Below, one piece after another: positions 43,542-51,941 of a stretch of 64,000 nucleotides of DNA. How positions within the stretch are numbered: position 1 is the first letter of the stretch; every line of letters begins with the position of its first letter. Below the pieces are notes generated by a model. It was not told the origin of the DNA. It was given only the letters and a program-made list of their open reading frames with translations, and ran no database searches. Source of the DNA: Anaerolinea sp. (GTDB taxonomy: Bacteria > Chloroflexota > Anaerolineae > Aggregatilineales > UBA2796). The translations under genes were made by a program, and so were the position numbers. The stretch spans positions 1-64,000 of the forward strand of contig JACSRJ010000159.1 in assembly GCA_014879835.1 (NCBI GenBank), read 5' to 3'.

Positions 43542-45173
43542 ATGGCGAACGCAGAAGTAACCATCATCCTTTGTGGGGGGGCGATCAACTACAGCACCCT
43601 GCCTTTGGGGTACAGCCACGCCAACGCCATGATCCCGGTGAATGGTAAGCCCGTCATCGGCTGGATTCTGGACGATCTGCTGCACAAAGGCATTCGTCAA
43701 GCGACGGTGGTGCTGCGGGCCAACGATACCCGGTTTGCGGACTTTTTACGCCGAGTCTATGCCCCACGGATGGACTTAAGCCTTGCCCTTCTCCATCACG
43801 AGGGATCGATCCTCGAATCACTTCAGTCCGGGCTGCTTCAGACTCCAAGTGCGGGCTTGGTGCGGATCATTCTGGGCGATACCCTGATCCGCGACTCCTT
43901 TGAACATCCGGCGGACATGGTTTACATTGATGAAGTGGACGAAGCCCGACGCTGGTGTGTAGCCTTTACCAATGCTGCGGGTGTGATCACTGAATTGATC
44001 GATAAACCAGAGCTACCTTCGGGACAGTATCAAGCACTGGCCGGTTATTATCACCTCCATCATGGGGATCATTTGCGGGACTGTTTGACGCAGTCTTTGG
44101 CGCAGGGTGAGCGCGAACTGAGCCGGGTGCTGATGCGTTATCAACACGCCTACCCCATCCACTGCCGTCGGGTTGAAGATTGGTACGACTTTGGCAATAT
44201 TGATCATCTGGTGGAGGCACGACGGCGTCTGCTTTCCCCCCGTTACTTTAACGCCCTGAGCATCAACCCGGTGCTGAACACCATCACCAAAGTGAGCGCC
44301 CATGATCAGAAACTTCAGGATGAGTTGGACTGGTTTCTGAAGCTACCCGAAGCACTCAAAGTCCTGACCCCACGCATTGTGAGCCATCATGAGATCGCCC
44401 ACAAGCTGCATATCGTTCAGGAATATTACGGCTATCCAACACTCGCCGAACTATATGTTTATGCCGATCTTGATCCGGAGATTTGGGTCTCGATCCTGCG
44501 CCATGTACTGCGGATTCATCTGGAGCTGCGCCACTATCAGGGAGTACCTCAACCAGAGGCCGCAGCCCAGATTTATGGTGCAAAAACATGGGAGCGGCTT
44601 GACGCTTTACGCGCCCTTTCGCCCTATTGGGAGGCGCTTCTTGAACTGCCCACCCTCACCTATAATGGTCGCAGTCTGCGCAATCTCCCCACCTTGCGTC
44701 CCGCCCTTGATGCCAGCATCAGACAGCTCGCCGCTCAAACCCCGTGGAGCATCATTCATGGTGATTACTGTTTTTCCAATATCCTTTTTGATGTGAACAA
44801 TCAGATCGTGCGCCTGATTGATCCTCGCGGCTCCTTTGGGGAGAAGGGCATTTATGGCGATCCCCGCTACGACATTGCCAAATTGCGCCACAGTGCGGTG
44901 AGTCTGTATGATTATATTGTGGCGGATATGTTTGATCTGAACGAGACCAACGATCCGGGGGGATTTGTGGGGCAAGTGTACGCTAACGGCGTCGCCCATG
45001 CGGTAGCGGCCGTGTTTGATCGGATCATCGCGGCGCAGGGGTATGATCCCGATGCGATCAAAGTGATCGAAGGGCTGCTGTTCCTCTCTATGACGCCCCT
45101 GCACCGGGATCGTTTCCAGCGCCAAAAAATGATGTATTTGACTGGCATTTCTTTACTTAATGAGGTGCTCTGA
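43542..45173 (+). CDS. Nucleotidyltransferase fused to APH/choline-kinase-like phosphotransferase
   Basis: The 543-residue protein joins two enzymes. Residues 1-235 are a sugar-nucleotidyltransferase-like domain (IILCGGAINYSTLPLGYSHA near the start and the PVNGKPVIGWILDDL motif). Residues about 260-540 are an aminoglycoside/choline-kinase-like domain with the catalytic HGDYCFSN (H406, D408, N412) and metal-binding DPRG (D427). Such a pair would phosphorylate a small substrate and activate it with a nucleotide. The HAD phosphatase and a second nucleotidyltransferase follow with overlaps. The substrate could be a small alcohol, amino alcohol or sugar; this cannot be told from sequence. Confidence 0.75.
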   Translation: MANAEVTIILCGGAINYSTLPLGYSHANAMIPVNGKPVIGWILDDLLHKGIRQATVVLRANDTRFADFLRRVYAPRMDLSLALLHHEGSILESLQSGLLQTPSAGLVRIILGDTLIRDSFEHPADMVYIDEVDEARRWCVAFTNAAGVITELIDKPELPSGQYQALAGYYHLHHGDHLRDCLTQSLAQGERELSRVLMRYQHAYPIHCRRVEDWYDFGNIDHLVEARRRLLSPRYFNALSINPVLNTITKVSAHDQKLQDELDWFLKLPEALKVLTPRIVSHHEIAHKLHIVQEYYGYPTLAELYVYADLDPEIWVSILRHVLRIHLELRHYQGVPQPEAAAQIYGAKTWERLDALRALSPYWEALLELPTLTYNGRSLRNLPTLRPALDASIRQLAAQTPWSIIHGDYCFSNILFDVNNQIVRLIDPRGSFGEKGIYGDPRYDIAKLRHSAVSLYDYIVADMFDLNETNDPGGFVGQVYANGVAHAVAAVFDRIIAAQGYDPDAIKVIEGLLFLSMTPLHRDRFQRQKMMYLTGISLLNEVL

Positions 45174-45535
45174 TGCGCATCGTGATCGATCTGGATGGGA
45201 CGATCTGTCCCATCAAACAAAAACATGAAACGTATGCCGACCTCAAACCCTATCCCGGCGCTGTTGAGAAGATGCGTGCCCTGCACGAAGCCGGACACTA
45301 CCTCATCATCTCCACCGCCCGCAACATGGCCACCTGCGACAGCAATCTGGGCAAAGTGATGCGTAATGTGGGTAAAATCACCCTTGATTGGCTGGAACAG
45401 TACGGCATCCCCTACGACGAAATCTACTTTGGCAAACCCAACGCAGAAGTGTATTTGGATGATCGGGCGCTGCGTTTCAGCGATTGGGCCGCCGTCACTG
45501 AGGAGGCGCTGGCACAGGCGGGGCGTGAACGATGA
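45173..45535 (+). CDS. Small HAD phosphatase, capsule-locus type
   Basis: The 120-residue HAD protein starts RIVIDLDGTICP with the nucleophile Asp and has LIISTAR (motif II) and YFGKPNAEVYLDDRAL (motif III/IV). It matches small phosphatases of capsule loci. Its ATG shares bases with the preceding stop codon and it overlaps the next gene by four bases, so all three are translated together. It probably removes a phosphate in making an activated precursor. Confidence 0.83.
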   Translation: MRIVIDLDGTICPIKQKHETYADLKPYPGAVEKMRALHEAGHYLIISTARNMATCDSNLGKVMRNVGKITLDWLEQYGIPYDEIYFGKPNAEVYLDDRALRFSDWAAVTEEALAQAGRER

Positions 45536-46251
45536 TCGTGGTCGTCCCGATGGCAGGACGGGGATCACGTTTTGCCGACAAAGGGGTAACCACCCCCAAG
45601 CCCCTGATCCCGGTTTTGGGCAAACCAATGGTCGCGTGGGCTTTGCGCAGCCTCGAAGGGGTTGCGTATTCCCGTTTGATCTTTGTGGCCCTGCGTGAGC
45701 ACGAGGAACACTTCGGGGTGACCGCCCTGCTTAAGGAATTGACCAAAGGCAAGGCCGAGGTGATGCTGATCGATCAGGTCACGGAGGGGCAGTTGGCGAC
45801 CGTGTTGGTTGCTCGTGAGGTGATCAATCATGAAGAGGGTATATTGGTTGCCAGCAGTGACACCTATATCGACTCTGCCATCGGGCGCGATATTCAAACC
45901 TGCCCGCCGGAATGTCGGGGGTTGATCTCCGTCACCAACATGCCCGGTGAGCGCTGGAGTTTCGCCCGTGTGGATGAGCACGGCAATGTCGTTGAAGTGG
46001 CTGAAAAGGTGCGCATCTCCGATCACGCCAGCACCGGACTGTACTACTTCTCCAGTGGGCGCGAACTGGTTGCGGTGGGGGAGTCCATGATCCGCGCTTC
46101 GGAGAAGACACGCGGTGAATATTACGTGATCCCCGTTTACCAAAAACTGATCGCTCGGGGCGGGTTGGTGCGCCTTTCCCATGCCAAACGCATGTGGGAC
46201 ATGGGCACACCCGAAGCGCTGGCGGAATTTGAACGGCATTTTTCGCGGTAG
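45532..46251 (+). CDS. Nucleotidyltransferase family protein
   Basis: The 239-residue protein has VVVPMAGRGSRFADKGV and KPLIPVLGKPMVAWALRSLEG at the N-terminus, the nucleotide-binding signature of sugar-1-phosphate nucleotidyltransferases, and VASSDTYIDSAIG near the middle for metal. It is short and lacks the C-terminal hexapeptide helix, like CTP-using enzymes for phosphocholine or sugar. It is the second nucleotidyltransferase of this three-gene cassette, after the fusion protein. Confidence 0.85.
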   Translation: MIVVVPMAGRGSRFADKGVTTPKPLIPVLGKPMVAWALRSLEGVAYSRLIFVALREHEEHFGVTALLKELTKGKAEVMLIDQVTEGQLATVLVAREVINHEEGILVASSDTYIDSAIGRDIQTCPPECRGLISVTNMPGERWSFARVDEHGNVVEVAEKVRISDHASTGLYYFSSGRELVAVGESMIRASEKTRGEYYVIPVYQKLIARGGLVRLSHAKRMWDMGTPEALAEFERHFSR

Positions 46252-46286
46252 TCCGTCTTTCACGGAATTGAGTCAGGGAATCAAGC

Positions 46287-47513
46287 ATGAGCACCAACCG
46301 TGCAATCAACGTTCTCTATCTGTTGAACGCGGCTGAAGGGGGGGCATCACAGGGCATTTATGAATTTGTGCCTCACCTTCCCCGCGACAAATTCCGGGCA
46401 TTTGCCCTTGTGCCCAAAGCCACTGCCGCGCAAAAGACGCATCTGAAAACTCTCTTTGAGGAGGTGCGTATCTTCCCCCTCCCATGGTGGAATGTGCGTT
46501 ATGAGGCGGGTCTCTTGCGGCAGTTGGCTTTTTGGGCAGCCCAGTTCCGAAGGGGAATCGTGCCCGCCAGCGTGCAGGCAAAAGTGAATAAGGTCATACG
46601 TGACTGGCATATTGACCTCGTTCATACCGGAACTTCCTTGAACCGACAAGGGGCGATAGCCGCTCAGAAGGCGGGCATCCCCCACATCTGGCATATCAAG
46701 GAGACTATTGGCTCCGCCAACCGGGTGCATTTCCCCCTACCCGATCCCCAATTGGCGCGCTATTTTGAAAGCCACTCGGCCCGGGTGCTCGCAATGTCCG
46801 ATTATGTGGCTCAGTTTTTCCGCCAGCACGGTCTAAAGAATCTTGAAGTTATCCCCGATGGGGTTGACCTTACCCCTTATGAACACAATATCTCAAGGGA
46901 TTTACGGGCCTCACTTAACCTAGGGCCCAATGCCTTGCTTGTGGGGATGGTGGCAGGGCTTTCGAGTACGTGGAAGCAGCATGATCGCTTCATCCGGATG
47001 GCAGGTGCAGTGGCCGGGCGCAGCCCTGAGGTTCATTTTGTGATTGTTGGGGGGATGCCCTCTCCTCGATCCCGCTTCCCGAACGATCTGGGGGCCCGTT
47101 ATGCAGCCCGAATAAAAGCGCTGGCAGCGGAAACACTACCACCGGGGCGTCTAACCTTTGTGGATCATGTGCCTGCCCCAGATGACATCATGCGTTCGCT
47201 GGATATTCTGGTGCATCCGTGCGATATTGAACCTTTCGGGCGGGTTGCCCTTGAAGCCATGGCCGCGGGGCGGCCTGTTGTGGGGCCCCTCACGGGTGGG
47301 ATTGCGGAGACGGTGATCGACGGTGAGACAGGAATCCTCGTTGACACCGCAGACCTCGAAGCCTTCTCCGGGGCGGTCTCTCGTTTGATCAATGACACCG
47401 CCCTGCGTACCCGATTAGGCGAGGCTGCTGTCAGCCATGTATCGGGGTCGTATAATATCCTCCTCATGGTTGATCGAATCAGCACCCTCTATGAACAGGT
47501 GATCCATCATTGA
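46287..47513 (+). CDS. Family 4-type glycosyltransferase
   Basis: The 408-residue GT-B enzyme starts INVLYLLNAAEGGASQGIYE and has LEVIPDGVDLTPYEHN, LLVGMVAGLSSTWKQHDRFI, HFVIVGG, and PFGRVALEAMAAGRPVVGP with the E-x7-E-like region. The domain order is typical of family 4. It starts 35 bases after the cassette and overlaps the next gene by four bases. Sugar and linkage are unknown. Confidence 0.88.
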   Translation: MSTNRAINVLYLLNAAEGGASQGIYEFVPHLPRDKFRAFALVPKATAAQKTHLKTLFEEVRIFPLPWWNVRYEAGLLRQLAFWAAQFRRGIVPASVQAKVNKVIRDWHIDLVHTGTSLNRQGAIAAQKAGIPHIWHIKETIGSANRVHFPLPDPQLARYFESHSARVLAMSDYVAQFFRQHGLKNLEVIPDGVDLTPYEHNISRDLRASLNLGPNALLVGMVAGLSSTWKQHDRFIRMAGAVAGRSPEVHFVIVGGMPSPRSRFPNDLGARYAARIKALAAETLPPGRLTFVDHVPAPDDIMRSLDILVHPCDIEPFGRVALEAMAAGRPVVGPLTGGIAETVIDGETGILVDTADLEAFSGAVSRLINDTALRTRLGEAAVSHVSGSYNILLMVDRISTLYEQVIHH

Positions 47514-48565
47514 CCCAAAACCAACCTACCTTTTCGATCTGCATCCCCAACTACAATTATGGACACTTGATCGGGGATACCCTTCAGAGTGTCCTTGATC
47601 AATCCTACCCGCATTTTGAGATCATCGTGGCCGACAACGCTTCTACCGATGACTCAGTGGCGGTGGTGGAGAAGTTCAAAGACCCACGTATTCGACTTTA
47701 CCAAAACCGCTACAACATCGGTTTTGCGCCCAACCTTCAGCGAGTGACCCAATATGCCCAAAACGATCTGATCAACCTGCTCTCCTCCGATGATCAGATG
47801 AAGCCGGGCGCGCTCGAAACGTTTGTGGAGGTGATTCAGCAGGCCGGGGCAGATGTGAATAACGTCGTTCTCTATAGCGACACCGAATACTTCGACAATG
47901 ACAACCGGATCACGGGCTACCAGCGCAAGGTTCCCGGTGCCTTTGATTTGCAGATGCTCACGTCACCGCCTGCTCCCTCCCCTGATCTGAAGTTTGAGGC
48001 GTATGCTGGACGTGATGTTCTCAAGGGGGCATTATCACGTCTGCGCGCTTTTGCGCCTATGCTCTCCACTGTGTATTCACGGGCATTGTGGCAAGCGGTC
48101 GAGGGCTACAATAACACCCGTACTATCGGGCCCGACAAACACTTTGGTTATAAGCTGTTAGGGCAGAATCCGCAGGTAATCTATATCGCTCGGGCTCTGT
48201 ATCGCTACCGCTTCCTGACCTCTGCTAACTTCGCCACGCAGTTCTCAACCCTAAAACAGGTCAGTGATGATTACCTCTATACCCTCGAATGGTCAGCGAA
48301 AGACCTGAACGCGCTGGGGCTGTCCCAAAAAGGGCTGATCCACACCTTCATCAAAAAACGGGTCATAGAATACGCCCTGCGTCAACTGGGCAAGGGACAC
48401 TACGCCAATGGCTTTCGTTTGTTCTGTTACGCTTTCGCCAGTTATCCCGGCACTGCGCTGCGCATCCCCAAAACCTATGCAGTATTAGGGCTGCTGATGA
48501 TGGGCCCACTTTCCAAAGTGGTCGCGCCGCTGCTCTTTCGGGCTTATCGTAACCTGAGCGAATAA
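47510..48565 (+). CDS. Family 2-type glycosyltransferase
   Basis: The 351-residue GT-A enzyme begins FSICIPNYNYGHLIGDTLQ, continues SYPHFEIIVADNASTDDS, and has the metal-binding region LLSSDDQMKPGALE and IGPDKHFGYKLLG. It starts at TTG overlapping the preceding stop. It is the only clear GT-A enzyme in the locus. It probably adds a sugar residue to the growing chain on the cytoplasmic face. Confidence 0.88.
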   Translation: MTQNQPTFSICIPNYNYGHLIGDTLQSVLDQSYPHFEIIVADNASTDDSVAVVEKFKDPRIRLYQNRYNIGFAPNLQRVTQYAQNDLINLLSSDDQMKPGALETFVEVIQQAGADVNNVVLYSDTEYFDNDNRITGYQRKVPGAFDLQMLTSPPAPSPDLKFEAYAGRDVLKGALSRLRAFAPMLSTVYSRALWQAVEGYNNTRTIGPDKHFGYKLLGQNPQVIYIARALYRYRFLTSANFATQFSTLKQVSDDYLYTLEWSAKDLNALGLSQKGLIHTFIKKRVIEYALRQLGKGHYANGFRLFCYAFASYPGTALRIPKTYAVLGLLMMGPLSKVVAPLLFRAYRNLSE

Positions 48566-48568
48566 CCG

Positions 48569-49813
48569 ATGTCCCCAGTTGGCAAAGTCCTGTATGTGGT
48601 ATCGCGGTTTCCTCAGATCAGCGCGACCTTTACCGCACACGAAATGGCTGCCCTCACGGAGGCGGGGGTACAGGTCGCAGTCGCCTCGGTATGGAGACCC
48701 GCTCAAGGCACGATCCCACACCCGGTTGAGCAATCTTTTTTGCCCGGTTTGATCCATTTGCGTCTGTCTGATCCGGGGCTGTGGTTTCGTGTAGGGCGGG
48801 CCATTTTGCGCCGTCCTCTGGTTTTATGGTTGTGTCTGCGCTTGTTTGTGGCTCACCTCAACTCCATCTACGCAGTAGCCAAGGCCCTCACCACGATCCC
48901 CAAAGGGCTGGCTCTTGGTGAGATTGCCCATCAGCAAAGGTTTGATCAGATTCACGCGCACTTTTTAACAGCCCCTGCTGCTGCCGCGATGTTGGCTTCA
49001 GCAGTGAGCGGTATTCCCTATTCAGTGACCATCCATGCATTTGATATTTTTGCGACTGAACCTCGGCTTCGAAACAGCGCGGTACGCCTCAAATGTGAAC
49101 GTGCTACGCTGAATGTGGTCATTTCCGACTTTAATCGCCGTTTTATGCAGGAACGCTGGAAAGGCATTCGAGGGCGCTTTGAAGTCCTGTACAACGGGAT
49201 CGACCTAAACCTTTTTCGCAATCCCACCCCGGCCCGATACAGCCCCGGAATGCCCCTTCGTATCCTTTCTAACGGACGGTTGGTATTCAAAAAAGGCTTT
49301 GAATACCTGATCCGTGCGGTGGCACAACTGATCGCTGAGGGCGCATCGGTGGAACTGCGCATCATTGGGGAAGGCCCCCTGATGGAACCCCTGCGCGGTT
49401 TATGCGCCGAACTAGGTATTACCCAGCACGTCCACCTTTTGGGCAAATTGTCTCAAACTCAGGTTGTGGCTGAATATCAACAAACACATCTGTTTGTGCT
49501 CGCCTGTGCCGTTGCCCCTGATGGAGATATGGATGGAATGCCTACAGTTCTGCTCGAATCGCTGGCGATGTGTATTCCTTCCATCTCAACGAAGGTGTCT
49601 GGTGTACCCGAGATCATCCGCGACGGAGAGACTGGACTATGCATTCCACCTCATGATGTGGAGGCGCTTGTCCGGGCTATCCAAAACCTACGCGATGAGC
49701 CTGAAAAAGCGCATCGGATGGCTCAGGCAGGGCGCGCCCTGATCGAACAGTCCTTCGACCGTACCCGCAGCGCCCAACGCCTGTTGAATCTGTGGCAGGA
49801 GATGCACCCATGA
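48569..49813 (+). CDS. Family 4-type glycosyltransferase
   Basis: This 414-residue GT-B enzyme begins VLYVVSRFPQISATFTAHEM, a start shared by colanic acid-type glycosyltransferases. It has HAHFLTAPAAAAML, VLYNGIDLNLFRNP, LRILSNGRLVFKKGFEYLI, LRIIGEGPLMEPLRG and PTVLLESLAMCIPSISTKVSG with the E-x7-E-like region. It overlaps the next gene by four bases. Linkage unknown. Confidence 0.9.
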   Translation: MSPVGKVLYVVSRFPQISATFTAHEMAALTEAGVQVAVASVWRPAQGTIPHPVEQSFLPGLIHLRLSDPGLWFRVGRAILRRPLVLWLCLRLFVAHLNSIYAVAKALTTIPKGLALGEIAHQQRFDQIHAHFLTAPAAAAMLASAVSGIPYSVTIHAFDIFATEPRLRNSAVRLKCERATLNVVISDFNRRFMQERWKGIRGRFEVLYNGIDLNLFRNPTPARYSPGMPLRILSNGRLVFKKGFEYLIRAVAQLIAEGASVELRIIGEGPLMEPLRGLCAELGITQHVHLLGKLSQTQVVAEYQQTHLFVLACAVAPDGDMDGMPTVLLESLAMCIPSISTKVSGVPEIIRDGETGLCIPPHDVEALVRAIQNLRDEPEKAHRMAQAGRALIEQSFDRTRSAQRLLNLWQEMHP

Positions 49814-50940
49814 GCGCCTTGCCCTCTCAGCCTCAGGACTGGCGAATTGCGTTGATCGTGGGCGACTTGAACACAGGCGGGGCCCAAAAACAGTCGATCT
49901 ATATCACGCACGCCCTGCATGAAGCAGGTGTGAGTCTTCAGGTGTTTTACACCTCCTATGATCCGGAAGGGTTTGTTTCGCTTGAGCAGCGCGGTATCCC
50001 GCTGGTGAATTTTGGTCAGGCCGGGCATATCCCCGGCCGGGTGATCAGGCTTGCCCATAAACTGCGACAGTTTCGTCCTCACGCCGTGTATGCCCTGCGA
50101 ACCTATCTGAACCTTTATGCCGGGCTTGCCGCACCGCTGGCTGGGACTTTTTGCATCGGCAGCCTGCGCAGCAACCTCTCTTATGAGCGGGCGCACTTTG
50201 GGCGGCTCAGCCGCCTTGTGTGTACGTTGCCCGCCGCTCTCGTGGTCAATTCCTTTACCGCCCGTGAGCAGATCATCAAGGCGGGTTGGCTTTCACCGGG
50301 GCGGGTTGTGGTGCTGCCCAATGTGATCGATCTCGAGACTTTTGATCAGCAGTCAGGTGGCAGTATCGAGCCGCTGGGAATGCCCCGCAAAAATATCTTC
50401 TTTGTGGGCAGACTGGAACCTATCAAACGTATTGATCGTCTGCTGGAAGCTTTTCCTCTCGCTCTTGCCCAAGACCCTGATCTGCGTTTGATCATTGTGG
50501 GCGAAGGTTCGGAGCGCCCACGTTTGGAGTCCTTCGCTCAGGATCGGGGCATTGCCCATGCTGTGACCTTTTTAGGGAGGCGGAAAGATGTTCCCGCACT
50601 ATTGGCCCAGCAGGCTGGCGCCCTCGTGCTGGTCTCTGAAGAAGAGGGCTTTCCTAATGTGCTTTTGGAGGCGATGGCGGCCCGCATTCCGGTGATCTCC
50701 ACTTCAGTGGGGGACGCCCCCCAAGTGGTCGAAGATGGTGTCTCTGGCATCCTCATCCCGCCTGATGATGCCCATGCCCTCGCAGAAGCGATGCTCCGTT
50801 TTGTTCACGATCCCGTGCTGCGGGACCAATTTGGGGCAAGGGGACGCCAGCGCGTGGAGGCAGAGTACGCTCACCGAAACCTGAAAGATCATATTGTTGA
50901 CATCATCGGTCGGATTTTTGCGGCAAGAAGGGGGCACTGA
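49810..50940 (+). CDS. Family 4-type glycosyltransferase
   Basis: This 376-residue GT-B enzyme has IALIVGDLNTGGAQKQSIYI at the N-terminus, VVLPNVIDLETFDQ, IFFVGRLEPIKRIDRLLEAF, LRLIIVGEGSERPRLE, and EGFPNVLLEAMAARIPVISTS with the E-x7-E site. The ATG at 49810 overlaps the previous stop as ATGA and has GGAGA upstream. It shares one base of overlap with the epimerase-like gene that follows. Confidence 0.9.
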   Translation: MSALPSQPQDWRIALIVGDLNTGGAQKQSIYITHALHEAGVSLQVFYTSYDPEGFVSLEQRGIPLVNFGQAGHIPGRVIRLAHKLRQFRPHAVYALRTYLNLYAGLAAPLAGTFCIGSLRSNLSYERAHFGRLSRLVCTLPAALVVNSFTAREQIIKAGWLSPGRVVVLPNVIDLETFDQQSGGSIEPLGMPRKNIFFVGRLEPIKRIDRLLEAFPLALAQDPDLRLIIVGEGSERPRLESFAQDRGIAHAVTFLGRRKDVPALLAQQAGALVLVSEEEGFPNVLLEAMAARIPVISTSVGDAPQVVEDGVSGILIPPDDAHALAEAMLRFVHDPVLRDQFGARGRQRVEAEYAHRNLKDHIVDIIGRIFAARRGH

Positions 50941-51902
50941 TGAGCCGTTTGCGAGTCTACCGGGTGATGATCGGCCGCTGGGTAGGGATGCTGCTGGGCC
51001 GGAATACTTACTTTCACACAGTTCAGGGAGTTGGTGCAGCTTTCAAACCCGGTGAACTCAGCGGCTACTACAGTGACCTTACTGGCAAAACCCGATGGCA
51101 AGGCTTGATCGACGCGCAGGGGATCATCCTTAACCGGGATACTGAAGGTAATCCGGTCTATTTTCCGATCTCGATCATCCAAAAAGGCCTTGGTCATTGG
51201 GATTCGTGGTTGTTTAGCCAGCGCAGTGATGGTCATCATCTAGAGTCGGTGCTTCAAGCTTGCCGTTGGCTTTTGCAGCATCAGGATCAGGATGGTGGAT
51301 GGACAATCTGGTTTGCCCAAGCACCTCGGTTCCGGGGGCCTTATTCGGCCATGGCACAAGGTGAGGCGGTTTCCTTACTGCTGCGCGCCTATTCGGTGAA
51401 GGATGACCCCGACTATCTAAGCGCAGCCCAACGGGCTTTGGAACTGATGCTCCGTGATGTAGAGTCGGGCGGCACAGCCCACACCAACGCCGATGGGCTG
51501 GTGTTGGAGGAGTTTGTGATGAACCCCCTCAACACCATCCTGAACGGTTGGATTTTTGCACTCTACGGTTTGTATGATGCTTGGCTGGTGGAACCCTCAG
51601 CGCGGCTTGAAGGGGCGCTCAATCAGAGTCTCAACGCCTTGATCGCCGCCCTGCCCCATTACGATCTGGGCTGGTGGACCTACTACGATTCAGCAGGAAA
51701 TCTCTCCAGTCCCTTTTATCAACAACTTCATCTGGCACAGCTTCGGGCCCTTGAACTCACTTTCCCAGAGCGGGCAGAGGCATTCAGTGCCTTCCAACGC
51801 AAGTGGAAAGGTCAGTACACTTCACGGTGGAATCGCCTTCGCGCCGTTGCCGCCAAAGGGCTTCAGAAACTCATCCACCCGCCCTCTGCGATCACCCGCT
51901 GA
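50940..51902 (+). CDS. D-glucuronyl C5-epimerase-like protein
   Basis: The 320-residue protein carries the conserved C-terminal region of the heparan-sulfate D-glucuronyl C5-epimerase family: YFPISIIQKGLGHWDSWLF, SAMAQGEAVSLLLRAYSV, VLEEFVMNPLNTILNGW with IFALYGLYDAW, and GWWTYYDSAGNLSSPFYQQL. The length fits the bacterial compact form, which lacks the large N-terminal beta domain of animal enzymes. The family inverts C5 of glucuronate units in a polymer to give iduronate. It is the last gene of the locus, with no signal peptide, so it may act on the chain in the cytoplasm before export. Its true substrate is not shown. Confidence 0.75.
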   Translation: MSRLRVYRVMIGRWVGMLLGRNTYFHTVQGVGAAFKPGELSGYYSDLTGKTRWQGLIDAQGIILNRDTEGNPVYFPISIIQKGLGHWDSWLFSQRSDGHHLESVLQACRWLLQHQDQDGGWTIWFAQAPRFRGPYSAMAQGEAVSLLLRAYSVKDDPDYLSAAQRALELMLRDVESGGTAHTNADGLVLEEFVMNPLNTILNGWIFALYGLYDAWLVEPSARLEGALNQSLNALIAALPHYDLGWWTYYDSAGNLSSPFYQQLHLAQLRALELTFPERAEAFSAFQRKWKGQYTSRWNRLRAVAAKGLQKLIHPPSAITR

Positions 51903-51941
51903 ACCGGAAAGGCTTTCAGAAACGCTCAGGGGAACGGTACC

